64,000 nucleotides of DNA, taken from contig NW_013657615.1 in assembly GCF_000142905.1 (NCBI RefSeq), forward strand, positions 109,777 to 173,776. The letters run 5' to 3'. A program made the translations under genes and the position numbers. Numbering within the stretch: position 1 is the stretch's first letter; each line of letters begins with the position of its first letter. Source of the DNA: Thecamonas trahens ATCC 50062 (lineage: Eukaryota; Apusozoa; Apusomonadida; Apusomonadidae). Shown in pieces: positions 46,450 to 55,070 of the stretch. The notes below the pieces were generated by a model, which saw only the letters and a list, made by a program, of their open reading frames with translations, had not been told where the DNA came from and searched no databases.

Positions 46450-48078
46450 ATGGCCGTCACACTCTCCCGTGCAGGCAAGGAGACGTTCTCGGTCTCACTG
46501 CAACTCTCCATAGAGCCACTGGCCTTGCCAACGCCAACCTCTCCCGCTGTCCGCCCCTTCTCGGTCACCCTCTCCACCCATGGCTCGCCAGCAGCCAACG
46601 CCCCGCTCCTCGCCCCGACCGTCGATGGGGCCATGCTCCGCTGCGCATGGCCCGCCCCGCTCGAGATCACCACAAAGATGCTGCTGGCAAAGGACGGCCG
46701 CTCCCTGAGGGCAAAGCCGGCCCGCATCTCATTGATGCAGGCCAAGAAGATCGGCTCGCGGAGAATCCGCCCGGTCGCCGTCGCAGACATCGATCTCGCC
46801 GCCTACCATTCTGCACCGGCTCGCGATCTGGTCTTGCCCATGGTCCTGACGGGCGCCGGGAGCAAGGTGTTTGCCTCGGTCCAGGCCGTCATTTCTGTTG
46901 CTGTTACTGACGCGCCTGACGACGACAACAGCGTGGTCGATGGCAGGGCCGGCCCGCGGTCGCGCGAGGAGCTTCTCTGTGCGCCGCACGCACTCATTGT
47001 GGCGACGACAAAGCCCGGCGTCCTTGTCGAGACCATCATCGAAGGCCGCCATCAGAAGGCTACGCCCGGCGGAGGAAGCGGCAAGGACAAAGCCAAGGCC
47101 AAGGGCAAAGCCAAGGCGCCGTCGACGGTTGTTGAGCTGGCAACCGTCGATCCGGCGAGTCTGCCCATGGGCGACGTGTTTGTTGACGCTGCACCGCGGA
47201 CCGGCTTTGCCGGCATCGTTGTCCTCGGCTCGTCACTTGCTATCTTCCTCTTTGCTGTCTCGTCGTACGAGCAGCTGATGGAGGCGCTGCGACAGGCGAC
47301 GTTCTCAACCTCGATGTTCCGCTTTGCGGGCGTCCACCTCTCGGGCCGCATTCCGGGCCTTGCGCTTGAACCAGTCCGCGAAGCTGCGCTTCTTGTTCCG
47401 CTCTCGATCAATGGCCGCATCGGTGAGCTCTCGCGGCGAATGCTTGGCCTCGCCTCGCCGCCGCTGGCCGACGAGCAAGCGCGGCTGTTTGGCGCGCGGC
47501 TTCTTGCGCTGCAGACACTGAGCAACGGCTTTCCGATCAGCATCAACGACGCCGACGTCGCTGCCTACGCCGCTGCCCTCCCCGACTACCGCCGTGTCGA
47601 CGCCGAGCGCTGGGCATCGGCCGCAGCGCGGCGCGAAAACATGTCGCGCGACGACCTGGTCGCCGAGGCCGCCGCCGCCGGCGCCACCGCCGCCGCCGCC
47701 GTTGCCCACGCAGCCCAGCTCGCAGCCTCGCTCACGGCGGCCGACTCACGGATGGAGACTGCCGAGCTCTCTGTCCGCGCCCTCCGCGCCACGCTCACCA
47801 ACGAGCGCGACGAGCGTGCTGCTGAGGCCGCCGCCGCCGACGCCCGGGAAGCTAAGCTCAACGTTGCTATCGACGAGGCCCACGCCGCACTTGATCGCGA
47901 GCGTGCCGCCCGCACCGCCCTTGCTGCCGAAAACACCGCCCTTGCCGCCGAGCTCGAAGCCACCCAACTCGAGCTGGCTCAGCTCAAGGCCGATTTTGCC
48001 AACCAGAGCGTCAAGCTCGCCGACACTGCCTACCGCGCCGAGCAAGCCGAGCTTGTTGCCCGATCCCGCCGGGCGTAG
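46450..48078 (+). CDS. NT-C2 domain and coiled-coil protein (EEIG1/EHBP1-type)
   Basis: 542 residues. The N-terminal 150 resemble the NT-C2 (N-terminal C2 of EEIG1/EHBP1) fold: PFSVTLSTHG, LEITTKMLLAKDGRSLRAKP, IRPVAVADIDLAAYHSA. A low-complexity Lys/Ala patch (KDKAKAKGKAKAPS) and a mixed middle follow. A hydrophobic stretch (GIVVLGSSLAIFLFAVSSY, about 257-275) could be a buried strand or a weak membrane segment. The last 130 residues are an Ala/Glu-rich coiled coil. NT-C2 proteins link membranes to the actin or Rab machinery in animals; that role is inferred. The stop directly abuts an 18-C tract. Confidence 0.65.
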   Translation: MAVTLSRAGKETFSVSLQLSIEPLALPTPTSPAVRPFSVTLSTHGSPAANAPLLAPTVDGAMLRCAWPAPLEITTKMLLAKDGRSLRAKPARISLMQAKKIGSRRIRPVAVADIDLAAYHSAPARDLVLPMVLTGAGSKVFASVQAVISVAVTDAPDDDNSVVDGRAGPRSREELLCAPHALIVATTKPGVLVETIIEGRHQKATPGGGSGKDKAKAKGKAKAPSTVVELATVDPASLPMGDVFVDAAPRTGFAGIVVLGSSLAIFLFAVSSYEQLMEALRQATFSTSMFRFAGVHLSGRIPGLALEPVREAALLVPLSINGRIGELSRRMLGLASPPLADEQARLFGARLLALQTLSNGFPISINDADVAAYAAALPDYRRVDAERWASAAARRENMSRDDLVAEAAAAGATAAAAVAHAAQLAASLTAADSRMETAELSVRALRATLTNERDERAAEAAAADAREAKLNVAIDEAHAALDRERAARTALAAENTALAAELEATQLELAQLKADFANQSVKLADTAYRAEQAELVARSRRA

Positions 48079-48096
48079 CCCCCCCCCCCCCCCCCC
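48079..48096. repeat. 18-nt poly-C tract
   Basis: Fills the whole interval between the stop of the NT-C2 gene and the first in-frame ATG of the NUDT6-like gene. Confidence 0.98.
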
Positions 48097-49254
48097 ATGG
48101 CGGAATCGCTGTCATCAAACCCCCCCCAACCCCTCAACCCCCACACTCCCCAAGCTGATCAGACGAGCCGGCCGGTCGGATGGCCACCGCTCTCGCCTGC
48201 CGTCCAACCAATGTTCGCTGTGCGAGGAGGAACATGCATGGCCAGGCGAATGAGACCCATGGCAGAGGCAGTGGCAGCCGCTGCCGGCATGCCATGGGCA
48301 TACAAGGCAAGGATGATGTCAAGTGGCTCGAATGGCCTTCTCGAGGTGCCTGGACCGCTTACCGGTGGCGTGCTCAACCGATTCCTCACCCTCGAGCTGA
48401 CGCTAACTCCTTCTGCGGCAGACGGTATTCCCGATGACACGGCTGCCGACATCTTTGCCGCTGCCGCAGAGGCATGGATGGCTGCCGGCGTTCGATCTGT
48501 CCTGCTCACCCTTCCTGCTTCTGCTGCGCGTCTTGTTCCGCTCGCCCAAGCTGCTCAGCTTCCTTCTGCCCTCGCATCGTCATCATCATCGCCGTCGTCG
48601 TCATCGGTCGCACCACCGCTGTTCAAGCTTCACCATGCATCACCGGAGAACAACACCATCACGCTTGGGGCATGGCTCCGGGACTCGCCTAACTCGCTCC
48701 CGCTCTATGCTACACACTCGGTTGGGTGCGGCGGGCTGGTACTCGGACCGGATGAGACGCTGCTGGTGGTGCGGGAGCATGGCGATCTGCGCGACGGTCC
48801 CGATGCTCGGCCATCGCAGTGGAAGTTGCCTGGGGGTGCGGCAGACGTGGGCGAGGATCTACATGCTGCTGCTGTCCGCGAGGTCTACGAGGAGACCGGC
48901 GTCGAGACCGAGCCTGTTGGCCTCATGGCTGTTCGCCAACTCCACGGCTTCCGCTTTGGCATCGGCGACATTTACTTTGTCTTTGCACTGCGACTCAAGG
49001 ACGCGAATGCCAGCCTCGACGCCCACCAGCCGCTACCGTGTCCGAACGAGCTGTACGACGCTGCGTGGCTTCCCATCCGTGACTACGCCGCCATTGAGAG
49101 CCTCTCGCCGATGAACCGCGCCGTGGCCGACGCGCTGGTCGCGGCGCTCGACACTGACTCGCTCAACGTGTGGGAGCTCTCGCGGCTGCACTACACACAG
49201 CCACCGGTCTCTGGCGCCGCACGGTCGTCGATCATGTTCATGGCATCGCTCTAG
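48097..49254 (+). CDS. NUDT6-like Nudix hydrolase
   Basis: 385 residues from the ATG at 48097; starts at 48205 or 48238 (MARRMRPM..., a possible mitochondrial presequence) are equally plausible. The Nudix box is exact: GGAADVGEDLHAAAVREVYEETGVE region, about 248-270 (G-x5-E-x7-REVYEETG). The upstream domain matches NUDT6: LGAWLRDSPNSLPLYATHSV parallels LWLREGPSRLPGYASHQV. Nudix enzymes cleave nucleoside diphosphates linked to other groups; the NUDT6 substrate is uncertain. A Ser-rich insert (about 160-175) is low complexity. Its TAG stop shares a CTAG palindrome with the convergent LisH-WD40 gene. Confidence 0.87.
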   Translation: MAESLSSNPPQPLNPHTPQADQTSRPVGWPPLSPAVQPMFAVRGGTCMARRMRPMAEAVAAAAGMPWAYKARMMSSGSNGLLEVPGPLTGGVLNRFLTLELTLTPSAADGIPDDTAADIFAAAAEAWMAAGVRSVLLTLPASAARLVPLAQAAQLPSALASSSSSPSSSSVAPPLFKLHHASPENNTITLGAWLRDSPNSLPLYATHSVGCGGLVLGPDETLLVVREHGDLRDGPDARPSQWKLPGGAADVGEDLHAAAVREVYEETGVETEPVGLMAVRQLHGFRFGIGDIYFVFALRLKDANASLDAHQPLPCPNELYDAAWLPIRDYAAIESLSPMNRAVADALVAALDTDSLNVWELSRLHYTQPPVSGAARSSIMFMASL

Positions 49255-50465
49255 ACCGGCGCGCTCCACGTCCGCACCACCTTGTCGTACCCGCCCGAGG
49301 CGAGGCAGCCGGCAGAGGCATCCCACGCCAAGTCGCGGATGGTGTGCTCGTGGGCACCCAGGACTGCCATCTGCTCGCCGGTGCCGAGATCAAAGGCGTA
49401 GATGGAGCGGTCCTGTGAAGTGACTGCAAAGTACCGTTGGGTAAAGACCGACGCCGGGAGGGCGTATCCGTTGTTGGCCGGCCCGCGCATGTGCCGCACT
49501 GGCCCGCCGGGCGTCCGCACGTCAAACAGCAGGCTCTTGGACTTGTCAGTGGTGGCCATGACCAAGAACGACTCGTCGTGGCACGGAACCGCCAGATCCA
49601 AAACCGAGTAGTCTGCCCAGGCATCGCCGAGCGGGTTCATGTTGTAGCTCGTCACCGTCCCGCTGGCAACGTCAATGAGGCTGAGCGCCGGCGACTCGCG
49701 CGGCGCCGCCACAAGTGTCTCGGGTGCGCCCGAGGTTGTGGGCAGGAACACCACGCCCTCGATGTTGGCGTCAAAGCTGGCGCGATGGACAACGGCGCCG
49801 TCGCGGAGGAGCGCGACCGTGTGGTCGTAGCTCGCTGACGCCGCCACCGATCCGTCGCGAGCCATCGCCACGGTACAGACCGGCCCGCTGTGAGCAGCAA
49901 TCTTTGATGCTACCACAAGGCCACCATCATCGGTCTCGGCTACCAGCGCCACGCCGCCAGCCATGTCAGAGACGATGACGCTCGGGCCGCTAGTAGCCTC
50001 GCACGCCGCGTCCATGGCGACGACCGGGCCGGCGAGAACGCTCGCAAGGGTGGCGACCGGCTCGTCGCGCGACTCATTCGGCGCCCACAGGCGCAGCGTC
50101 GAGTCGACGCATCCGCTCAGCAACCGGCCCGGGCCGAGATAGGCGAGGCTGGTGACGTTTGCCGGGTGAGGCAGCGGCGCGAGTTGATGGGCGGCGGGAG
50201 CATCGACAAAGGCAATGTCGCCAGCAGGCAGACCCGCCATCAGTACAGCATCATCCGAGTCGGGATCGGCAGCAAGTGTCGGCTCGACCACATCCAGAAG
50301 CGCCGCCAGTCGTGCCAGCGAGCGGATGAGCATCTGCGGCTCGCCCGATGGAGCGTACTCACGGCCTACCTCGCGCTCGAGCTCAAGGAGGGTGCCATGG
50401 AGACCACGCTCGAACAGATACTGCATGACCATGTCCTCGACGGCAGATGTGCTGGGGGCAGACAT
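49251..50465 (-). CDS. LisH and WD40-repeat protein
   Basis: 404 residues. Residues about 8-40 form a LisH motif (VEDMVMQYLFERGLHGTLLE). About six to seven WD40 blades follow from about 95 (VTSLAYLGPGRLLSGCVDST...LRLW; VCTVAMARDGSVAASASYDH; IRDLAWDASAGCLASGGYDK...VRTW). LisH dimerises; WD40 is a protein-interaction platform. The combination occurs in several unrelated assemblies (microtubule, ubiquitin ligase, transcription). I cannot name an orthologue. Confidence 0.85.
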   Translation of the reverse strand: MSAPSTSAVEDMVMQYLFERGLHGTLLELEREVGREYAPSGEPQMLIRSLARLAALLDVVEPTLAADPDSDDAVLMAGLPAGDIAFVDAPAAHQLAPLPHPANVTSLAYLGPGRLLSGCVDSTLRLWAPNESRDEPVATLASVLAGPVVAMDAACEATSGPSVIVSDMAGGVALVAETDDGGLVVASKIAAHSGPVCTVAMARDGSVAASASYDHTVALLRDGAVVHRASFDANIEGVVFLPTTSGAPETLVAAPRESPALSLIDVASGTVTSYNMNPLGDAWADYSVLDLAVPCHDESFLVMATTDKSKSLLFDVRTPGGPVRHMRGPANNGYALPASVFTQRYFAVTSQDRSIYAFDLGTGEQMAVLGAHEHTIRDLAWDASAGCLASGGYDKVVRTWSAPV

Positions 50466-50659
50466 GGTGTGGGTATGGGTGTGGGTTGGGGTGGGGTGTA
50501 TGGCTGTGTATGGGCTCGAGGGGGGTAAGAGGCTGGCTACTGTTCCTGGCTGCCCAGGATGATCCTAGCTGACGGGCGCGTCCAACCAACCCCACACCAG
50601 TTTACCATGCAGATGTCAAAACGGGCGGATGCGTGCTCACACGAGCACACACACACACA

Positions 50660-53214
50660 CTACTGCTGCCACTGGCCGCCAGTGCCGGCACCTGCGGGTG
50701 CCTGCTGGTAGCCACCCTGGCCAAAGGCGGCCTGCGGGTTGTACTGGCCGAGGCCAGCGCCGGCGCCGCCGTACATGAACGACGGGTTGCCGAGCGGGTT
50801 GACGCCGAGGTTGGCCTGGTCATAACCGCCCTGGGCACCAGCAGCGGCAGCGTCCTGGCCGGCGCCGGGGAGGAAGGACTCGGGGGTGCCGGCCTGCTGG
50901 CCAGCGGCGTCACCGCCAGCGGCGGCGCCAAAGGCCTGGCCGCCGTACATGTTCTGCGCAAACTGCGGGGCCATGTACGCGGGCTGCTTGTACGCGCCGG
51001 GCGGGTACATGTACGAGCCGGGGTAGTAGCCGGGCATCGGCATGTGCATGCCGAACATCGGCTGCTGGGCGCCGTCTGCGGCGTCACCCTGGCCGGCGTC
51101 GCCAGCCTGGCCCGCCTGGCCGGCGGCACCAAAGGCCGAGGCGTCCATGCCGGGCGCGGCCGCGCCGTGCATGCCAGGCATGCCGGGCATACCCATGCCC
51201 ATACCGGGCATACCCATGCCCATGCCGGGCATACCCATGCCCATGCCGGGCATGCCCATGCCGCCGGAGAGGTCGCCACCGGCGCCGGCCGGAACGCCAT
51301 ACGCCGACGGGTCGTAGCCGCCAAACTGCTGCTGCTGCTGCTGCGGCATGCCACCCTGTGCGGCGGCAGCCTTGTCATCACCACCCTCGGCGCCCTGCTG
51401 CGCACCCTGCTGCGGCATGCCGCCGTAGCCACCCATGCCGAGCGACGGCATGCCCATCATCGAGCCGAACGGCGCACCCGAACGCGCAAACATGGCCTGC
51501 TGGCCGAGCGGCTGCTGGCCGAGCGGCATGCCAGCCATGCCAGCCATCGGCATGCCAGCCATGCCGGGGAGGCCGCCCATGCCGGCACCCGGGAACTGCT
51601 GGCCCTGGGCCGGGGCCTGGGCCGCCTCACCCTGGGTCGCCTCGCCACCCTGCGGGAAGAGGCCGTACGAGCCGAGCGGCTGGATCGGCGCGCCCGGAGC
51701 GGCAGCCTCGGGCATGATGGCCCGGGCGTCACCCTGGACCGGCGCCGGCGCCGGCGCGGCGGCGGCGGCGGCGGCGGCGGCGGGAGCGTCCGCCGCACCC
51801 GCGGCCTTGCCACCTGCACCTGCACCCTCGCCGTCACCCTTGCGGCGTCCGCCACGCTTGCGGCGCGGGCGCTTCGCGCGCTTCTCCTCGTCGGCGGCGC
51901 CGCTCGCGTCTCCGGCCGCAGCAGGGCGGTCCGAGCCGGGCGCGCCCGCCTGACGGGCTCCCTGTCCAGGTGCAGCGTCGGCAGCAGAGCCAGGCGCAGA
52001 ACCCGTCTTGTTGGCGGCAGCCGCCGGCGCAGGCGCCGCCGGCTTCACAGCCTTGCGTGCACCCGCAGACGCCATCGCCGCATACGACATGCCCGACGAG
52101 ACGGCACGCACAGGTGCGGGCGCAGGCGCCGCAACCTCACCGTCGTACTCGGGCACTGCCGGGGCCGCAACTGGTGCCGGTGCCGGCGCCGGCGCCGGGG
52201 CTGCAGCCACCGGCGGCCGCCCGCGCCCGTTGGCACCGAGCATCGGCCGGCCACCCTCGCGCCGGCCGCCTTCGCGCCGGCCACCCTCGCGCTGTCCACC
52301 CTCGCGGCGACCACCGTCACGACGGCCGCCATCACGCCGGCCGCCGTCACGCCCGTCGCGCCGGGAGCCGCGCCCGCGGCCCTGGCGGCGGTTGCGCCGC
52401 TCCTGCTCTGCGCGCTCGGCCTTCTTCTTCTGCTTCTTGGTCTTCTTGTCCTCGACCTGCGACCACGAGTTGGCGTCTGTGTGTATCTCCGAGACCATGC
52501 CTCCTGCGTGAGTCGTCTGGCGGCTGGCGCACTCGCACACGCTGGCCCGCTCACGCTGGCCAAAAAAGGTCGCAATCACACCAGGAGCGCCTCCCGCCCA
52601 CTCTCCCCGCCCCCCCCCCCCCCCCCTCGTCACCATGTCTGCCCTTGCTCGTGGCTCGGCGGCCCGGGCAACAGGCGTGTTGTGTGCAAGACCCATACGT
52701 GGAATACGTGCCACTTGTTGCTACCGTGCCAGCCGACCGCGAGTGTGACCTCCCTGGGCGGAAGGCGGGGGAAAGGGGGCGAGCGCGGGAGCGGGTTTGG
52801 TTTGGCCATGTCAGCGACCGACCGAGTCGCGTTCGTTTTGGCAAGTGGGAGCTCAAGGTTGGACGAGGCCTACCGGGCGGATACGGAAGGGCAGAAGGAC
52901 GGGAATTGGGGGAGAACAGTAGAGGCAATGTTGTGGAGGCTGGTAGGAGGGAGGGAGGGTGGGGAGGTGACAGAGAGGGGGGAGGGAGGGGGGAGGAGGG
53001 GGTGTGAGGAAGGACCAATTTTTTGGCCGCCCATCCACTCGTTGGTGGTGACTGTATTGGAAGACGTACGCTCGAGGAGGTAGGTGACGGCCTGCTCCTT
53101 GTCGCCGTTGGCGTAGGAGAGTGCGTATGCAATGTCTTCGTCTGCGTGGCCCGGGAGAATGCTCCGGAGCTGCTTGACCTTGGCCGCCGTTCGCGGCGAT
53201 GTAGGCGTCGCCAT
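50660..53214 (-). CDS. DEF1/GIP1-like CUE-domain protein with RGG-type and Gly/Met/Gln-rich regions; two exons
   Basis: Exon 1 53214-53070 encodes MATPTSPRTAAKVKQLRSIL and the rest of a CUE/UBA-like helix bundle (HADEDIAYALSYANGDKEQA). The intron is 53069-52504 (566 nt, GTACGT...CACGCAG). Exon 2 is 52503-50660; the phase-1 join yields LLER-GMVSEIHTD. Total about 662 residues. After a Lys-rich helix comes an RRDGGRRDGG/RREGG repeat (RNA-binding type), then Ala/Pro spacers, then a prion-like tail with GMGMPGM repeats and Gln runs. A small ubiquitin-binding domain followed by a long disordered Gln/Gly tail recalls yeast Def1 and plant GBF-interacting proteins. Role inferred: RNA or ubiquitin-linked scaffold. 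The tail is strongly biased, so only the N-terminus is informative. Confidence 0.75.
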
Positions 53215-53811
53215 CTGTATATGTGTGTGGGGTGTGGAGACGTGTGCCCTCTGTCGACTGCGAGGCACCCGGCACGAACGAGCAAGCGGACCATCAAAGT
53301 CTGAAGACACAGTTGAACGAACGAACGAACGAACGAACGAACGAATAAACGTATGAATGAATGATGGAATGGAAGGAAGGAAGGAAAGAAGGAATGGCGC
53401 CAGCCGTGCGAGTGCTTCCATCATTGGCGATTGATGCAAGGGCCAGGGGCGAGTCATAGTCATGAAGTGCAAGCACGAGCGAGGCGATGGTCCACGAAAA
53501 CAAATGCCCCGCATGAGGATGGAGGGGTACGCCGTGGCAACCTGTTCTGGGTGGCTTATCAATGGCTTGTGACCCAAATGCGCCTCGATGAAATCTGCTC
53601 GCGACCAGGCGACCAGGCGACCAGCATCAGCCAACGCCATTCGAGTTGATAAGGGAAGTGACGAGATCGGCACACCTCACTCGAGCACGAGCCACACGGA
53701 CTCGAGACCCAGACTCGAGACCCAGACTCGGAGCAAGGCATACCTTTGTCAACACACGTGGAGGCAGCTCGACGTGACTCTGTTGAATCTTGACCGTCCA
53801 CCGATCTCAGC
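53215..53811. other. Divergent intergenic region with tetranucleotide repeats
   Basis: Holds an AACG/GAAC tetranucleotide array (53315-53346), GAAGG/GAAAG repeats (about 53370-53395), a GCGACCAG triplication (about 53600-53627) and a GACTCGAGACCCA duplication (about 53698-53735). No gene recognised. Confidence 0.75.
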
Positions 53812-54834
53812 ATGGAGCTCCCAGACGTGGGTGAGCAGTGCACATGGCCCGAGTGCCGGCAGCTCGACTTCCTTCCGATCATCTGCCGGCACTGCTCGCA
53901 GCCGTTCTGCAACCTCCACTTCAAGACGAGCGAGCATCGGTGCCCCGATGCAGTGATTGTCAACAAGACTGTGCCACAGTGCCCGCTCTGCGAGGCGTAC
54001 ATCGTGTTTGACACCGGCGAGGACATCTCGGTCACCATCGATCGGCACATCGCGTCGGCGTGCACCTCGGACATCTTGGACGTCTCGCCGAAAAAGTCAA
54101 AGTACAACGACAAGTGTGGCGTCCGCAAGTGCAAGAACAAGCGCGAGACGGTGGCCAAGTGCCCGTACTGCTCCGGTGCCTACTGCCTCACACATCTGCG
54201 GTTCAAGCATGACTGCCCCAACTCGCCCACCGCCGCCCGCCGCGCTGATGCCCGTGCCCGGTGGACCGCCCCGCGGAACACTGGTCGTTCAGCAGCGGCC
54301 ACCCATGCGGCAATAGCTGCAGAACGCCGTGCCCGGGCCGCAGCTGCAGCCGCGCCCAAGCCGCAGTCGAAGCTGCAGTCTGCGCCCACCCCTGCGCCAG
54401 CCCCTCTGCTGGCTCCAGCTCGGTCCTCCGTGCCACAGCCGGCCGCGCCGCCGGCGCAGGTTGTTACCCTCGCTCGACTGCAGCGCGAGGCTCAGGGCGA
54501 TGCTGCCATTCCAGACCATCGGCGGTTCTACCTCTACGTCCACTTGCCGGCCGCCCTCGAGCTCCCGTTCGGCGTTGCGGTCTTTGTGTCGCGCGAGGGC
54601 ACCCCAACCGACATTGTCGCTGCTGTAGCCGACGTCGTCGGCGGCTCTGCCGACAGCGATCTCGAGCTGGGCGTCTTCCGCATCACCTCCAAGGCCGAGC
54701 GGCTTGCGCCTGAGCTTCCGCTCGAGTACATGGCCGGCTTTGTCGACTCTGGTGCGGCCGTCATTGTCGACTGGGTCCCGCCAGCCACCGATGCGCTCCC
54801 TCCCGACCTCTGCCGTGCACACGGCCTTCCGTAG
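53812..54834 (+). CDS. AN1-type zinc-finger protein with C-terminal ubiquitin-like region (ZFAND2/ZFAND1 hybrid)
   Basis: 340 residues. Two AN1 fingers: CTWPECRQLDFLPIICRHC...FCNLHF...HRC (about 10-45) and CGVRKCKNKRETVAKCPYC...YCLTHLRFKHDC (about 102-140). Between them lies PQCPLCEAYI...DRHIASAC, as in ZFAND2A/B (AIRAP). After an Ala/Pro linker, residues about 225-325 (FYLYVHLP..., GVAVFVSREGTPTDIVAAVA, GVFRIT...LPLEYMAGF) resemble the C-terminal ubiquitin-like region of ZFAND1/Cuz1. ZFAND2 and ZFAND1 both bring p97 and the proteasome together under arsenite stress. No obvious UIM or VIM is seen. Zinc ligands are all present. Confidence 0.85.
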   Translation: MELPDVGEQCTWPECRQLDFLPIICRHCSQPFCNLHFKTSEHRCPDAVIVNKTVPQCPLCEAYIVFDTGEDISVTIDRHIASACTSDILDVSPKKSKYNDKCGVRKCKNKRETVAKCPYCSGAYCLTHLRFKHDCPNSPTAARRADARARWTAPRNTGRSAAATHAAIAAERRARAAAAAAPKPQSKLQSAPTPAPAPLLAPARSSVPQPAAPPAQVVTLARLQREAQGDAAIPDHRRFYLYVHLPAALELPFGVAVFVSREGTPTDIVAAVADVVGGSADSDLELGVFRITSKAERLAPELPLEYMAGFVDSGAAVIVDWVPPATDALPPDLCRAHGLP

Positions 54835-55070
54835 CCGTGATGGATGCACCTGGTGTGATCGCCGGACGACGTGGCAGCCACGGTCACACCGCCAACCATC
54901 GCTACTCGACTACCTGCCCAACAAACCATCATTGCACACTCGCCGGACTCGCCCGAATCAACGGACACCTCACTCAACAACGACTGCCATGGCCACCCCC
55001 ACAGCGTACGCCGCTCCCCGACCCCTTCCCCTTCCCCCCTCACACCCATGCACCACATACATTCACACTC
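54835..55070. other. Intergenic region
   Basis: 236 bp between two rightward genes. C/A-rich leader with no repeat array or RNA gene recognised. Confidence 0.5.

Noticed and set aside
45786-46910. 374-residue plus-strand frame with HSNNHSLVQLIVT repeats
   Set aside because: Pure 39-bp minisatellite read-through, ending out of frame inside the NT-C2 gene.
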